DNA of 64,000 nt. It comes from Holothuria scabra. Taxonomy: Eukaryota; Echinodermata; Holothuroidea; Aspidochirotida; Holothuriidae. Positions 1-12,900 of this stretch are shown here, piece after piece (the stretch's first letter is position 1; the number at the start of each line of letters is the position of its first letter). The notes under the pieces are model-generated. The model was given only the letters and a program-made list of their open reading frames with translations. It was not told the origin of the DNA and ran no database searches. The translations under genes were made by a program, and so were the position numbers. The DNA lies in the NCBI GenBank assembly GCA_037179385.1, contig CM074193.1, forward strand, positions 2,299,931 through 2,363,930, in the 5' to 3' direction.

Positions 1-754
1 TTCAGCTGAGCTTGAAATTGTTCTTTACAGAGTTGCGTACACAGTCACTTTTCTTGTTTTCAAACTGCCTTTTTAAGGGGGGCATACCAGCATTTTGCCA
101 CCAGTCAGGGTTCTTGCTACAAATGTTGGCAAGGGACGGCAGACTTAAACTGGTTCTTGCTGACCTGAAATCATACTAAAATGAAGCCCTCTCGACCTTT
201 CCCAATATTACCATAAGCCAGCAAGGAACACACCACCAAATCTACTACAGAACTCCAAATAAAGTATTACTGTTTAAATTATAAACATAAACTGAGAAAA
301 AATACATGCAATACCTTGCTCCCTGGAAGCAGTTTTTTGTCGAAATTTTATGTATGCAACAGGCCAATTCATTTTGATGCTTCAATTATAATCTTCAATG
401 AGATTTGCCTCCAAGAATGAGATCATTCTGGCTGCAACCATGCTACTGGTACTAATTACCAATAGACTCACTCAGTGTTAACAAACAAATGCCATCACAG
501 CTGGGCATCAAAGAGTTGGTAAGGCGCACCTTCACTGCTGTCACAATGAAAAGTTGATTCCAATTGGTCTACATTTGGAGTGCAGTTGACCAAGCTTTAA
601 CTTATGCAACCAATAACATACATGCCTGTGGGACTGCGCAGGCTCTTTTCTAACCAATGCCTATCTTTTCTAACCAATGCCTACCAGTGACATAAATGTG
701 AACACTCTAATACCATGCTCTGGTCAAGTTAATGCATAACTTTTGTTTTCTAAC
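1..754. other. WDTC1 intron, partial
   Basis: Intron sequence downstream of WDTC1 exon 12. The expected next exon (a repeat with GSDDGSFFIW in the family) was looked for on the minus strand and not seen. Nothing else is recognised. Confidence 0.7.
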
Positions 755-947
755 CTTCCAAAGAAGTTTGCTTCCTTGATATCTGTTGTTGTATTACAAT
801 GCCCACAAAATCTTTCTTGATAATCAAATGCGTGCTCCCTAACATCCTTCTCGTGATCTGAAAGATGAAGGTCCCTGACTGGTGAGGAATTCCTGACATT
901 AGAAGTGGATGGAGTTTTCTTTTCTGCTTCCAAGGTATCTAACACTT
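755..947 (-). CDS. WDTC1: WDTC1 exon 12, last exon in window
   Basis: 193 nt. A variable part (EVLDTLEAEKKTPSTSN) is followed by YQERFCGHCNTTTDIKEANF and FG, the near-invariant WDTC1 motif before the second WD40 block. The donor is GGAAG|GTTAGA, a weaker than usual site. The exon ends in phase 2 and must join an exon left of base 1. Confidence 0.93.
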
Positions 948-3900
948 CTACATGAGAAATGAAAGATATAAGTTAAGTGTACCTAAATATCAAACCATAT
1001 GATAAAATACTCAAAATATGTACACAAATGTTCCCATTCACTATTTGATGCTCTAAAACTAAACTGGAGCAGCTATGCTGCAGAATCTAAACACTTTTAT
1101 GCATGATCAATGTTAATCATGAAGCAGTGGAATGATGTGTTCAAGTTTTTCATGATACAACAGAAAAGAGCAAACATCCTTTTGGTGATCAGGTAGAGTT
1201 TCATACATAAAAATGAAATATGACACAAACTTTCCATATCACATTGTCTACAGTATAGGTTGGTTAAGCTATTGTGGTGCACTGTTTTCATTCAAATATT
1301 TATAGCAGAGATTTATAGTATTCTGATACTGTACATTTTTATGCTAAAAATTGAGAAGGAAATCAATAAAAACAAAAAAACCAATAATGATACTTTTATA
1401 CTAAAAAATAGTCTTTGTAAAGTACACTAACACTACAAAGTACACGTTCTTATCCAGCTGCATGGAGATCAGTGTTATAAGAGAATAAAACTCTACGACC
1501 AGTTCCAACAAAACAATTTTTCCTACTTCTACTTTCCTACCTAGTTTTCCTAACATCAACCTCATAGCACAACTTTTGAAGGTTGAGAGCTACTGGCATC
1601 CTGTTTGGAAACTCAATCAACTGTAAATAAACTTCTCCATTACAAGACAATGACTGGGCAAATATCTTAGTAAGACCAGATAAGATCATCTTAACAGTTA
1701 CCCTATGCTTGACTTAACAGAGGCTTAAAGCCAAAGACAAAACAGCAGACTAAAACACAAACACAATTTCACCATGGGAAAAAATTGTACTGTGGGAAAA
1801 AAGGAGTATAAAACAATGGGCAGAAAAGAAACTTTTCTTTTGCACAACTTTTGGACCACTTCAAGAGAAAATATAACTAAATTATCAACCTATCAGATTA
1901 TCAAGTTATAATTCTGACTGAATAAATAATAGCACAAAGTATGCTCTACAAGATATTATGATCAAAATGTAAACTCTATCAAACATGGCTATGCTGAATA
2001 GGATTTTAGCTTACAGCTAGCAACCAGCTAGTGTGACAATATCTCAATACATGTTATGTATTGAGATAAAAATAAGCTGTCAATTAGGTAGGCAGTTTGA
2101 TGAGATTTAGCCACACACGAACACAAATGTACACAGACAAATCAGGACAGCAAAAAATGGTTTAATTTTAGTCTGCCACCATCTGCCACAAGGTGGGGTC
2201 TATCACCTTTTAATCTTTCAATTTCCTTTCTTAACTGCACCATGGATGGTTGTACACTGAATTGTCCCTTGATTCTCTCAATATCACTGTATATGATGGA
2301 ATGAAATTATATTTAGACAATAAATGAAGACGATTTTAGGCTACTGGATCCAACTAATGTCTGACTGAGTACAGTCACTATGCACTAGTGCTGCTTGAAT
2401 TTGTCCATAGCGTCAACTAAATAATAAAGTTAAGTTGAAATCAAAGTTTCAAATACAGTCCAAGTTCACATTTGATTTCAAATTTATACAAATCCTTCCA
2501 TTTAATAGCCTTTAATGACAGGCAGGAAACACAGGGGACATTTCTACAATCCCCAGAGCCCATGGGGTGGGGGGAAGAGAGGGGGAATGGAGAGGGGAGG
2601 ATATGTTGTTGAATTCACTAAATTTAAAATGGCTGGTTGCACAATATTCTGTTGTTACTGTTTGTCTTTCAAAAGTCACTCTTCTTTGTGCTGAAATATG
2701 ATTATTATCTTGCTAATTTTGGGTATCTTGGCTGAACACATTTTCTCCCTAAAAACATGCTATGAAAGAAACCTATAAGTAGCTATTGATTTCTAAATGA
2801 TATAGAGGTTGGTCTGGCTTCGTACAATCAAACATTTCAAGTGACATGAATAAATTCCAACATTTTCTATCTTTGTAACACATTATACAAACTTGTGTCA
2901 GACTTCATCAGCTCTTACGGTAGAAAGAATGTATTTCTAAAATGTGATATGTACCTTTCAAGTTAAATACCTTTAGGAATTTGGCTGTATTAAGGTAGAG
3001 AGAATGCATTTCCTATCATACAAACTGGGTGCTCAGCAACTGAGAAAGTAATAAATAATAAAGAGTTGCTTGAATGAGATTTATTTTCCTACCTGCTCAA
3101 TAAATATTTGTGAAAGTCTTTACAACAGGTGTGTGCAATTTACAATATTTATTGTCTTCATAAAACTCTCAGAACAATCTGGACAAATTGGAAGATTTGA
3201 AAACATCTTGCCTGGTTTGAGAAAGTGCATCTTGAAAGAATGCAGTTGAAGATTATTCTTCTTAGGAATTTGTGATTCAGTGAGAGGAAATTTTCTTCAT
3301 AAACCTTAAACCTTTATCTTATTTTTTCTTTGAAAAGCACAATCTTCCCTTCTCTCCACACCCAACCACCTATCAGTTTACTTTTTTTTTTTCTTGTTCT
3401 TGCTACAATGATGAAATCATAGAATCAAGGTTCCTGCACTTTTTGGGGAAATCATTTTCATCACTTTGACTTTCTCAGGACTGAATGAAGAATTTCAATC
3501 CCTCTTGACATCTTCTTACTTAGAATTACATTAATATTTGAGATAAAGTGAATAATAAACTTTGATATTACAAATTAGAAAACATTTAAATAAGCAGGGC
3601 TTTTGCTATTTTCTTCGTACAAAAGGGTTTTTGACTGCCAGTCATAACATATAAAGGATTTTTGACTGCTACTGAATGAATGTGATACCTTCTGTAATTA
3701 TGTGTGGAGTTGGAAAAGACGGCACGGAGACTAATGTGTGTAGCGTTAGAATAGATAGGGTGGGGATCACATGAAACTGGTGAGGATCATGTACAGAAAT
3801 ATGCAATGGGCAGTTTAAGCAATGCTGTTTGACGTAAATTTCAAAGAGTGCAGATTTGATTTCTCATGACTTCCCAATGTGCAAATATGCACAGCAATGA

Positions 3901-6900
3901 AAGCCCTGAATATTACAGGCTAGACTAAAACAATGCCACTCTGCAAAAAATTTCCATGACTTAATACAAGTCATAAATTTCAAGACTTTTCGAGGTCTTG
4001 AAATCATTTCCCAACTTTTTTATGATTTTTTCAGCTTTGTCATTGCTAATCTTCTAACAATGTAGAATGAGCCTCAAAGTTAATTTGTTGTAATCTGAAT
4101 AAAACAAAGTTGAATTGTAGGTGGCATGCCCATACTATAACTTACCACTCTCCTTCATGGTGCAAGCTGCCCTCCTAATATCACTCTCCAAAGCTCTACA
4201 CTCACTGCACTGTGTGTATTCAGGAAACTTGTCTTTGAAGTGTTCTAAGCAATCCTGGGCCTCTTTAATCCAGGTCAGTTCCAACAGACCCCTAGCTAAC
4301 CTAAAATGGGCTTTACGATGAGAAGGGTCTAGCTGAAGAGCACTGTGGCAGTCTCTTATAGATGCATAGAGATCACCATCCCTGTAGGAAATCAACCAGG
4401 TATAATAAGAATAATCATGCAAAATGTCTGTTTCTGCCTTTCATGAACACCACCTACAGACCATGAATTAATTGGGGTAAAGTTTGGCAGCTTTTTAAGA
4501 GTGATACGTAAATACACAGTATTAATACAGTACACAAATTCAAGAACACATGGAGATTACAAACTGAGAGTTTGTGCTCATCAATCATTTTAAGGAATTT
4601 CAGCAAGCCTTTTATGGTCAACAATAAATAGTTGATGGGATGACAACACAGTTTGCAGCTTAGTCTGTTTTCTAGGCAACCTCCTTTCAAACCACGTTCA
4701 GGTTGTTGGAATTTACTTGCAGGGTCTATTTCAATAGTCTCATTCAGTGCTTACATTCAATACCAACCGGTGACCTAAGCGTGAACACCCTAATTGGTAT
4801 TTTAATGCCATCAAAGGTGAAAACAATTTTAACTTACCACCTTCTCTTCATATAGGCAGCTGCTCTGTTGCCATACAACACTGCACTGTGTGGACTAATT
4901 GAGATTGCTTGGTTGTATAATCGGATGGCGGCAGTGAAATCCTTACGATCACAATAGTGTTTATTAGCTTCCAATTTTAATAATTCTGCCCTGAATGATA
5001 GAGGTTTATTTCTGTCAAAACAAAAAGGATCAAGTGCAGTATTGGTGAGTTGCCCCTTCCCATTTCAAACACCCTCTGTCAGAACCATCCTTAACCCATC
5101 CAATCACAATTCCTACAGACAATGCAACTTAAAATTTTTTAAGGTACACTTCTATGAATCAGATAGCACTCTTTTTAAGTTTCATCTTGAAACAGAGAAC
5201 TATTACAAGATGCTGGAGAGCACAAAAGTCTGTCAATTATCCCTCTTACCTGCTCTCTACTGTCAACAAAAACACCATAAACACCAAATAGCCCCATGTA
5301 AGTTTAATGAGGGTAGCATTTTTTTGCGAAAGTATGAAAAGAAACAGCCATTTGAAAAGAAATGTAATATTTAAACTGTTTGAAGCACCTACCTAATATA
5401 TGAATCAGCCCTATTTGTTTGAGTTGTTTTTGATACAGATGATGTTGATAGGTCACTGGAAGACACTTTGTGGAAGCCGTTAGACTGGGTAAGATGAATA
5501 CGACTGACTCCATTAGTATTTGTACCATTAGTACTTAGTACCTCAGCCATGTGTTCAGATACATCTGCAAACATTAAATAGTTGGTTTTTGTATCGCTTG
5601 CTAATTATATTATCAAATTGTGAATCTCAAATGTTGAAGAAGAGAAAAGAAGAATTGGTTACCAAAAACATCAAAATGGACATAACCAGAAAATTATGAA
5701 TACATGAATCACCCATCATCCATTTCAAATTACTGTGGGCAGGGAACACAACTCATAAATTATGGTCCATAAAAATCCCTTGGTATATTAACATGCCACA
5801 ATACAAGAGTATTCTGTGGTTTCAGCGAAGACATATTTTGTAGCAACCCAAAGAAACTATACTACTGTTTGATTTAGATAACTGGTTCTATTGTGCTTCT
5901 TTAATGCAATATCAAATATCCATTTGTTTAAGGTGACAGTAGACAAACCTCAATTAACACAATATTTACAGGTATATAATGAATAATTAATTTTAATTAT
6001 ACTTAGACCCAAGCAGGGTCAATTATTTAAATGGTAGTTATTGTCTAGTATCTTATGTATTTCTTGTTCTCAACTGCCCACACTACCCAGTTAGATAAAT
6101 TAACTTTCCCTTAACAACATTCATGAAACAAAGGAGATACATGAATCCATCAAAATTATCAATTAAAATGCTGGCCAGAATCAGGCAATTAACTTGGTCA
6201 ATTACCTATTAAACAACAATATAAAAAATTTAAAGCTTCTCTAATTAATAGTTTGTCCCCATTCCTCTATAGTCACATTCATTTCCATACACTTATAATT
6301 AACCAACAACCCCCTTGTAGTCCCTTTTCATTGTTGCTATGTATTTCTACTGTTTCGCATTTCTTACTTGATTTCCATACTTTAGGGCCAGACTTAACAT
6401 AGATTTTATTTTTTCTGGTCCTTTACTTTCCTTACTTTAAGGCAGTCAACTCTCACCCCAAACTATAATTTTTGTAGTAGTCCACAGAAATTCTAGATTG
6501 GCACAGCTCTTTGATTGACAGTTATTTAAAAAAGGGCAAAAACCTGTAGCTAATATTACACAGCATGTACTGTACTGAGAGTGTTTTGATTACATACTGG
6601 GGGTCCTGTATACTGACCTTGAAGACATGAACTGACATTGTGTCTGGATGAGGCTGAGTTTTAGACAGTTGTGGGAGGGGCTTAAGTAAGTAGATTAGGA
6701 GAATTGTTTGGGAGAGAGGAATGGGTCTTTCAAAATGTATACTCTGAGTGCTCAGTGAAATATTTGGCATTTTGGATTTACATGATGAAACGTTCCTTCT
6801 TACTTTTTGTTACATTCTCCTTCTCTGCCTGATTACCTCTTATCGCCTCAGGGAGGAAATGAAGCTCACTTCACCCACACTTGATATAGTCACATTTCAC

Positions 6901-9900
6901 GTCTAATTAATCGACTGACAGTAACAGATATATTGAAATACACAAAAATTACGTAACATTTGAGGTTAGCTAACAGGTCAATCAAGCATGTGTTAATTGC
7001 TTTTTATGCAGTGTGAACACAATGAAAGATTAGCTCATATTAGGGCACAAATCATGTAACAAACTCAGATATAAGTTACACCCCACACCGCCTTTGATGT
7101 GCTGGGGTGTATATGTTGCTTTCTCAAGAAGAGACGTCATGGCATGATGTTTAGTTTAATTTTCATGTTTGATCATCATTTTGAACTTGTTAATTGTTAA
7201 TGATATATTCATTTCAATTAAAGCTAAAAATGAATTAAATCAAATCAAATTAATACCTTTTTTATGCACCCCATTTGTTCCTGGTCTCAATGGATAATCA
7301 CCCGCAGTGAACAATTTTGGATGCTTTGCTTTATTAACATCAAATAGATAAACTTGCTCTCCACCAATATTAACCAAAAGTTCATTGCCCTTAGGGCCAA
7401 ATGTTAGATACGTTATAGCAAGAGTCCTGTAACCCCTTCTACTTGATTCCTTAGCTGGTAAATGTCCTGTGGAGAAAAAAAAAACACTATAAAAGTTTGT
7501 GAAACTTAAGTTTTTAATTTTAACCTAGCAATTAAGCAGACCTATATTACTACTTCCAGAACGTATCAAGAGAGACAGATTCCACATTTCCATTTTTTTC
7601 TTCTTAACACAATGTGTCTGAACATGGAGAAAATTAGAACAATATGTATACAACCTTAAATCCCCTGACTTTTTTCAACACCTTTTGAAAAATTTTCCTT
7701 TTTCCCTACCTTTGCAGGTCTAGAAATTCAGATGTCATTTTTCCTTTAATTTGCAAGATTTCCAGGACTTCTATGAACAATGTACATATCTTATTTGCTC
7801 TTATAACTGTTGTTTGGCATGGATGGTTTAATGATAACAACATAGCATGTTTGATTGTAACAATTCTTATTACTTAGCACTAAAGTATATCTGCAGGATA
7901 AAATTTTAAAGAGACTCATTGAGTTGGTTCATGAAATTCAACAAATTTTTCCCAGCCTGTTAAGTTTTCTTCACATACCAACGACAAATGGTCAATCTTA
8001 GACAATCCCCATACCCTGCATACAAATAACTGTTTTATGAGTGAGTACTTAACAGTTGAAGCCGGTTTTCAAAAATTCGTGACCAAACACTTTTTCAAAT
8101 TATGTACAAAACCGTTTCAAGTCAGGAAATCACAAAATTCAAAATTTAAATTTTCTGTGACTTTTGGACTTGAAACTTGACTTGTTATGCTAACTATAGC
8201 ATTGTTATGTGGGAGTGACCCTTTGAGACTCTCATTAGGTTATCAATATCAACTCAATGTTTGGTTTTTGCCCCTTGGCTCTTCGCCAGGTTGTGGCTTC
8301 TGTTCTATTCAGCCAGTCTAGAGCAGGACCACTCAGTGTTTGCCCTTTGGAGGGCGTACTTGTCCATTTGGGACGTTAAGCTCCTTTAGGGAGCAGAACT
8401 CCTCCGGGAGTAATCGTTTCGTTTTCGCCCCTTGGCTCTTCGCCAGAGAGTCGTGGGGACTTTTAGAAAAAAATATCAACTCAATGAGCCTCTTTAAGAC
8501 TACATGTTTAAAAGCATGAAAAATGAGCCAACATGAGCAAATAGAATCTTGTAACCTCCCCCCCCCCCCCCATGCAAGTGTCCCTTAAGCTTTAAAAAAC
8601 TATGGTTTCAAGGTAATTATCTTTGCAATGGTCCTCCCATTTTCTCTAGACTTGACTTAAGTTCTAGGTATATATATTAAAAGAATAGTCCAGCGCCAAA
8701 TTTATGTTTTATATGTTAGAGAGGGACATTCTAAGCATTCTGGTGAAAGTTGCATTCATTTCCCATGTTTGGTTCTCAAGATAGCAGCAATTGAACTGAC
8801 ATATTCTCTAAAAAATGGAACCTGAAGCAGGCAGGTGTGATGTCATGGATTCACATTGATCACCAGTTGTTTTGTTTTTGTTTATTTTTCATCCTATTAG
8901 TTTGACCTTGAAGTGATTAGGGATGCCATGGCACCCCAGGGGCATATAGGGTTTGAAAATTCCATTGCTCGGGATGCACCTATTGTATCAATATATCAAA
9001 GTTAAGTTAAATAAAATTGGTGGTAAATTATAAAGAAAAGCAAAACATTGGCCAATAATGTGAGTCAAAGGCATTTTGTCTGCTTGCTTCAATTTAATTC
9101 TATGTAGTAAGTTTGCTAAACTCAGCTCCTGATATCTTGAGAACTGAACATGGGAAATAAAACTGATTTCATCAGAATGCTTAGAATGTGTTACTCTTCA
9201 ACATATGTCATTTCATTTCATTTGTTATTCACATCATACATATTTACACACATATATACAATATTTGCATCAATTGGAATAAATCCTTTATTTATGATGT
9301 GAAGGAAGTTGAATAAAAAACCCTCACAGGCTTTACGAAGTGCTCGACTCCCTATCAAAAATAAATTTTGCTCTGGACTATTCTTTTAAGAATGTTAATA
9401 TAACAAACATATACTTACCTGCTATAAAATATTGCACACAATTATTTGGAACTTTGGCCTGATTATCTGGCTCTGCAGTTGGACTATGCCATGAGTGACC
9501 AAGCCATTCAAGATGAGAGAAACTGACATCATGAGGAGATAACATCCTTAGATCATATAAACGAACATAGGGATCACTAGCACCCACTGTAAGAACAATA
9601 AAGCTTTCATTAAGTGTGGAGAAATATCTCATTCACACTATGAAATACAAGATTTCTGCTTTGGATCATTACATCTGCCAAACTTAAAAAATGTAAAATG
9701 CAAATACCTTTAAAAAATTAAGTAACTGAGGTAGATGAATTTTAGTGAGCTGTTAACATATAACACCAAACTCTAGAGAAATGCAATTTCTCCTGACACA
9801 AACAGCTAACAATGCACAATTAATAGTAAATTTCCATATATTACACATTCCATTCTCCTATTTGACACAAAATATGGAGAGCTTGGAATGATCTATCATG

Positions 9901-12900
9901 AGTTCATGTCTTCCACCACAGTGTTAAAAAATTATATCAAGTTTAACCATTTCTAGATGATCACTTTAAATCTAGAAGCTATCAGTCAACTTCCTGTCCA
10001 GCTGTCTTGAGATCAAAAAAGGTAATAAGAGTGTTTTGTTGTATTACAGTGAGAAAAAGATCTATGTTATTCATCACTGAATAACTTAAAAAGCATGGCT
10101 TGAAACTTGGTAAATGCCTGTATGTCAGGTCATTTTCTAAAACCTTCTAGAAAATTCTAGAAGCATGGCTTTGAAAATATTTTTCACTCCCAGAGGTGCC
10201 CAGATAGAGAATAGTAATATATTTTTCTCAAACCAACCTAGTGAATAAGTTGAGATCTACAATTTGTCAGGACTGATTCTTTAAGGAGTCCACAGCAATC
10301 AAGTCCGAGTTAATTTCATTAATTGCACAATCCATCATGAGGCATCTTGTTGTAAAGACAATATGACATGCAACACTCTGTGTTTCCAACCAGATTGCAA
10401 AAATGCATTGAGGTTTCGATGATACATACATGCTCTTTTCAATAAAATGCTACATTTCTTGTAACAACTGGTGACCCAAAATAGCCTTTGTCTCCACCTG
10501 TACGTGACTGGTTTTTCTTTCATACTGTGCCTTAAGATATTCTGCAAACAAGGTTTTCAGAGTTTGATGCCAGGTGATACCAGATGACCATTGACCTCCA
10601 CCAAAAACAACAGGTACAGTACTTTCAACTCACCATAACACATCCACATACTAATTGGGAAATCCATCCAAGTTTCCTACCTTGAGATATCCCATTTTGA
10701 CAAGTTTTTCAAAGTTTGACCGATCATGACCCCAGATGTCCTTTCACCTTCACAAAAAATAACCTTATACAGACCATCTTCTCACCATAATTCATTTACA
10801 TACTAATTTTGAAATCCATCCACCTTTCATACCTTGAGCTATCCTAAACAAGGTTTTCTGAGTTTGACCCCAAATGACCTTTGATCTCCACCAAAATCAA
10901 TAGGGTTCTTCCTCCCATCATAACGCATCAACATATCAAGTTTGAAATCAATCCAAGCTTCCTACCTTGAGATATAGTGTAAACAAGAAGTTTGGAGTTT
11001 GACCCCATGTGACCCCAAATGACCTTTGACCTCCACCAAAATTTATAGGGTTATTTCTTACATCATAACGCATCAACATATCAAGTTTGAAATGAATCAA
11101 AGTTTCCTACCTTGACATATAGTGTAAAACAGGATTTCGGGGTGTGACCCCAAATGACCTTTGACCTCCACGAAAATATATCGGGTTCTTTCTTACATCA
11201 TAACGCATCAGTCTATCAAGTTGAAATGAATCCAAGTTTCCTACCATGATGTATCACGTAAACAAGGATTTCAGGTTTTGACCCCACGTGACCCCAAATG
11301 ACCTTTGACCTCCACGAAAATACATCAGGTTCTATCTTACATCATAATGCATCAACATATCAGGTGTGAAATTAATCCAAGTTTTCTACCATGAGGTATC
11401 GTGTAAACAAGGATTTCGGGGTTTGACCCCACGTGACCCCAAATGACCTTTGACCTCCACCAAAATCAATAGGGTTCTTCCTTACATCATAACGCATCAA
11501 CATATCAAGTATGAAATTGATCCAAGTTTCCTACCATGAGATATTGTGTAAACAAGGATTTCAGGGTTTGACCCCATGTGACCCTAAATGACCTTTGACC
11601 TCCACCAAAATCAATAGGGTTCTTCCTCATATGCTAACGCATCAACATATCAAGTTTGAAATTAATCCAAGTTTTCTACCATGAGATATCGTGTAAACAA
11701 GGATTTCGGGTTTTGACCCCATGGGACCCCAAATGACCTTTAACCTCCACCAAAATTAATAGGGTTTTTCCTCTCAGTATGGGGTATCTGTGTACCAAGT
11801 TTGAGAACTGTCAGATCTTCCCTTCTCAAGATATCGTGTAAACAAGCAAAGTGTCACAAACACACACACATACACACATACACACACACGCACACACGCA
11901 CACACGCACACATGCCATCATGAATGCATAGGTTTCTCTTTTCATCGAAACCAATAAAAATGATGTAAACTTCTTACAACTAATTAGCATACTATATTGC
12001 ATCTCTTCTCACTCTTTGTAATCTTAACTTTAGGGAGCAGTGTCAATTTTTTACCAATAGTGGTTCAATTTATGTAGCCTGTGTGATGGTTAGCCTTGCG
12101 ATGGTTACCTCATGCATTTTTCACAAATTCAATTGCATTTGATTATAGTGTAGTGGAGGCTGTCTACTCTTGCATCTGTGTGGAATTTTTCACCTGACAC
12201 ATATAAATTTTCATTCAAAGGTAAACAACACTATATTAATGTTTCTTCTAAACTAAAAGACCTCTCCAATGTTTCCATACTCTGGTAAACAATTGATCAG
12301 TTCTTACGGGAAACAGAAAAATAAAAACAAAAGATCAATATTATCTGTCAAACTCAGATTGCCCATTTTATATGTTCATTATTAAAAATAACTCTATCAA
12401 GATAGTTTATAGATGGTAAATTGTCACCCCAGACAGTTCTCATTCTCCCAGCCTACTTACTTCTAGTCATTCAACAGCTGTTTTAAAATATTTCCTTATG
12501 CTACTCTGCACCTTTTGAATTTGATATCAATTCAAAAGAAGAACCAATTGAGAATTATGTTCATCCCCTACTCAAAATGAACTTTGCAGTGACAAATGAC
12601 TTTCTTCATGTTAACCTGAACAAAGTCTTTGATTTTCACAAAAGGTGACAAATTTATGGGAAGCATTGAATTGAAAAGAATAATCTCACCTGCTAATTGT
12701 TCAGGCCTACACTGATTAATGGCTAGACACTTACATTCTGCATGTCGACCAATGTAAGCATTTAAATTGACTATTACATTGCTACATTTATCACTACAGT
12801 TGTGTGGTGTCCTCAGATCAAATTGTCTAAAAGGGAAAAAAATGAATTGATTAAGAAATTTTTAAAAACTAAAAAGAAAAAATCATATTTTGATTACTCA

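Noticed and set aside
5042..5374. 110-codon plus-strand frame opposite WDTC1
   Set aside because: Antisense in a short WDTC1 intron, no recognised domain.
10335..10547. 70-codon minus-strand frame in a WDTC1 intron
   Set aside because: No family resemblance and no matching splice phase with WDTC1.
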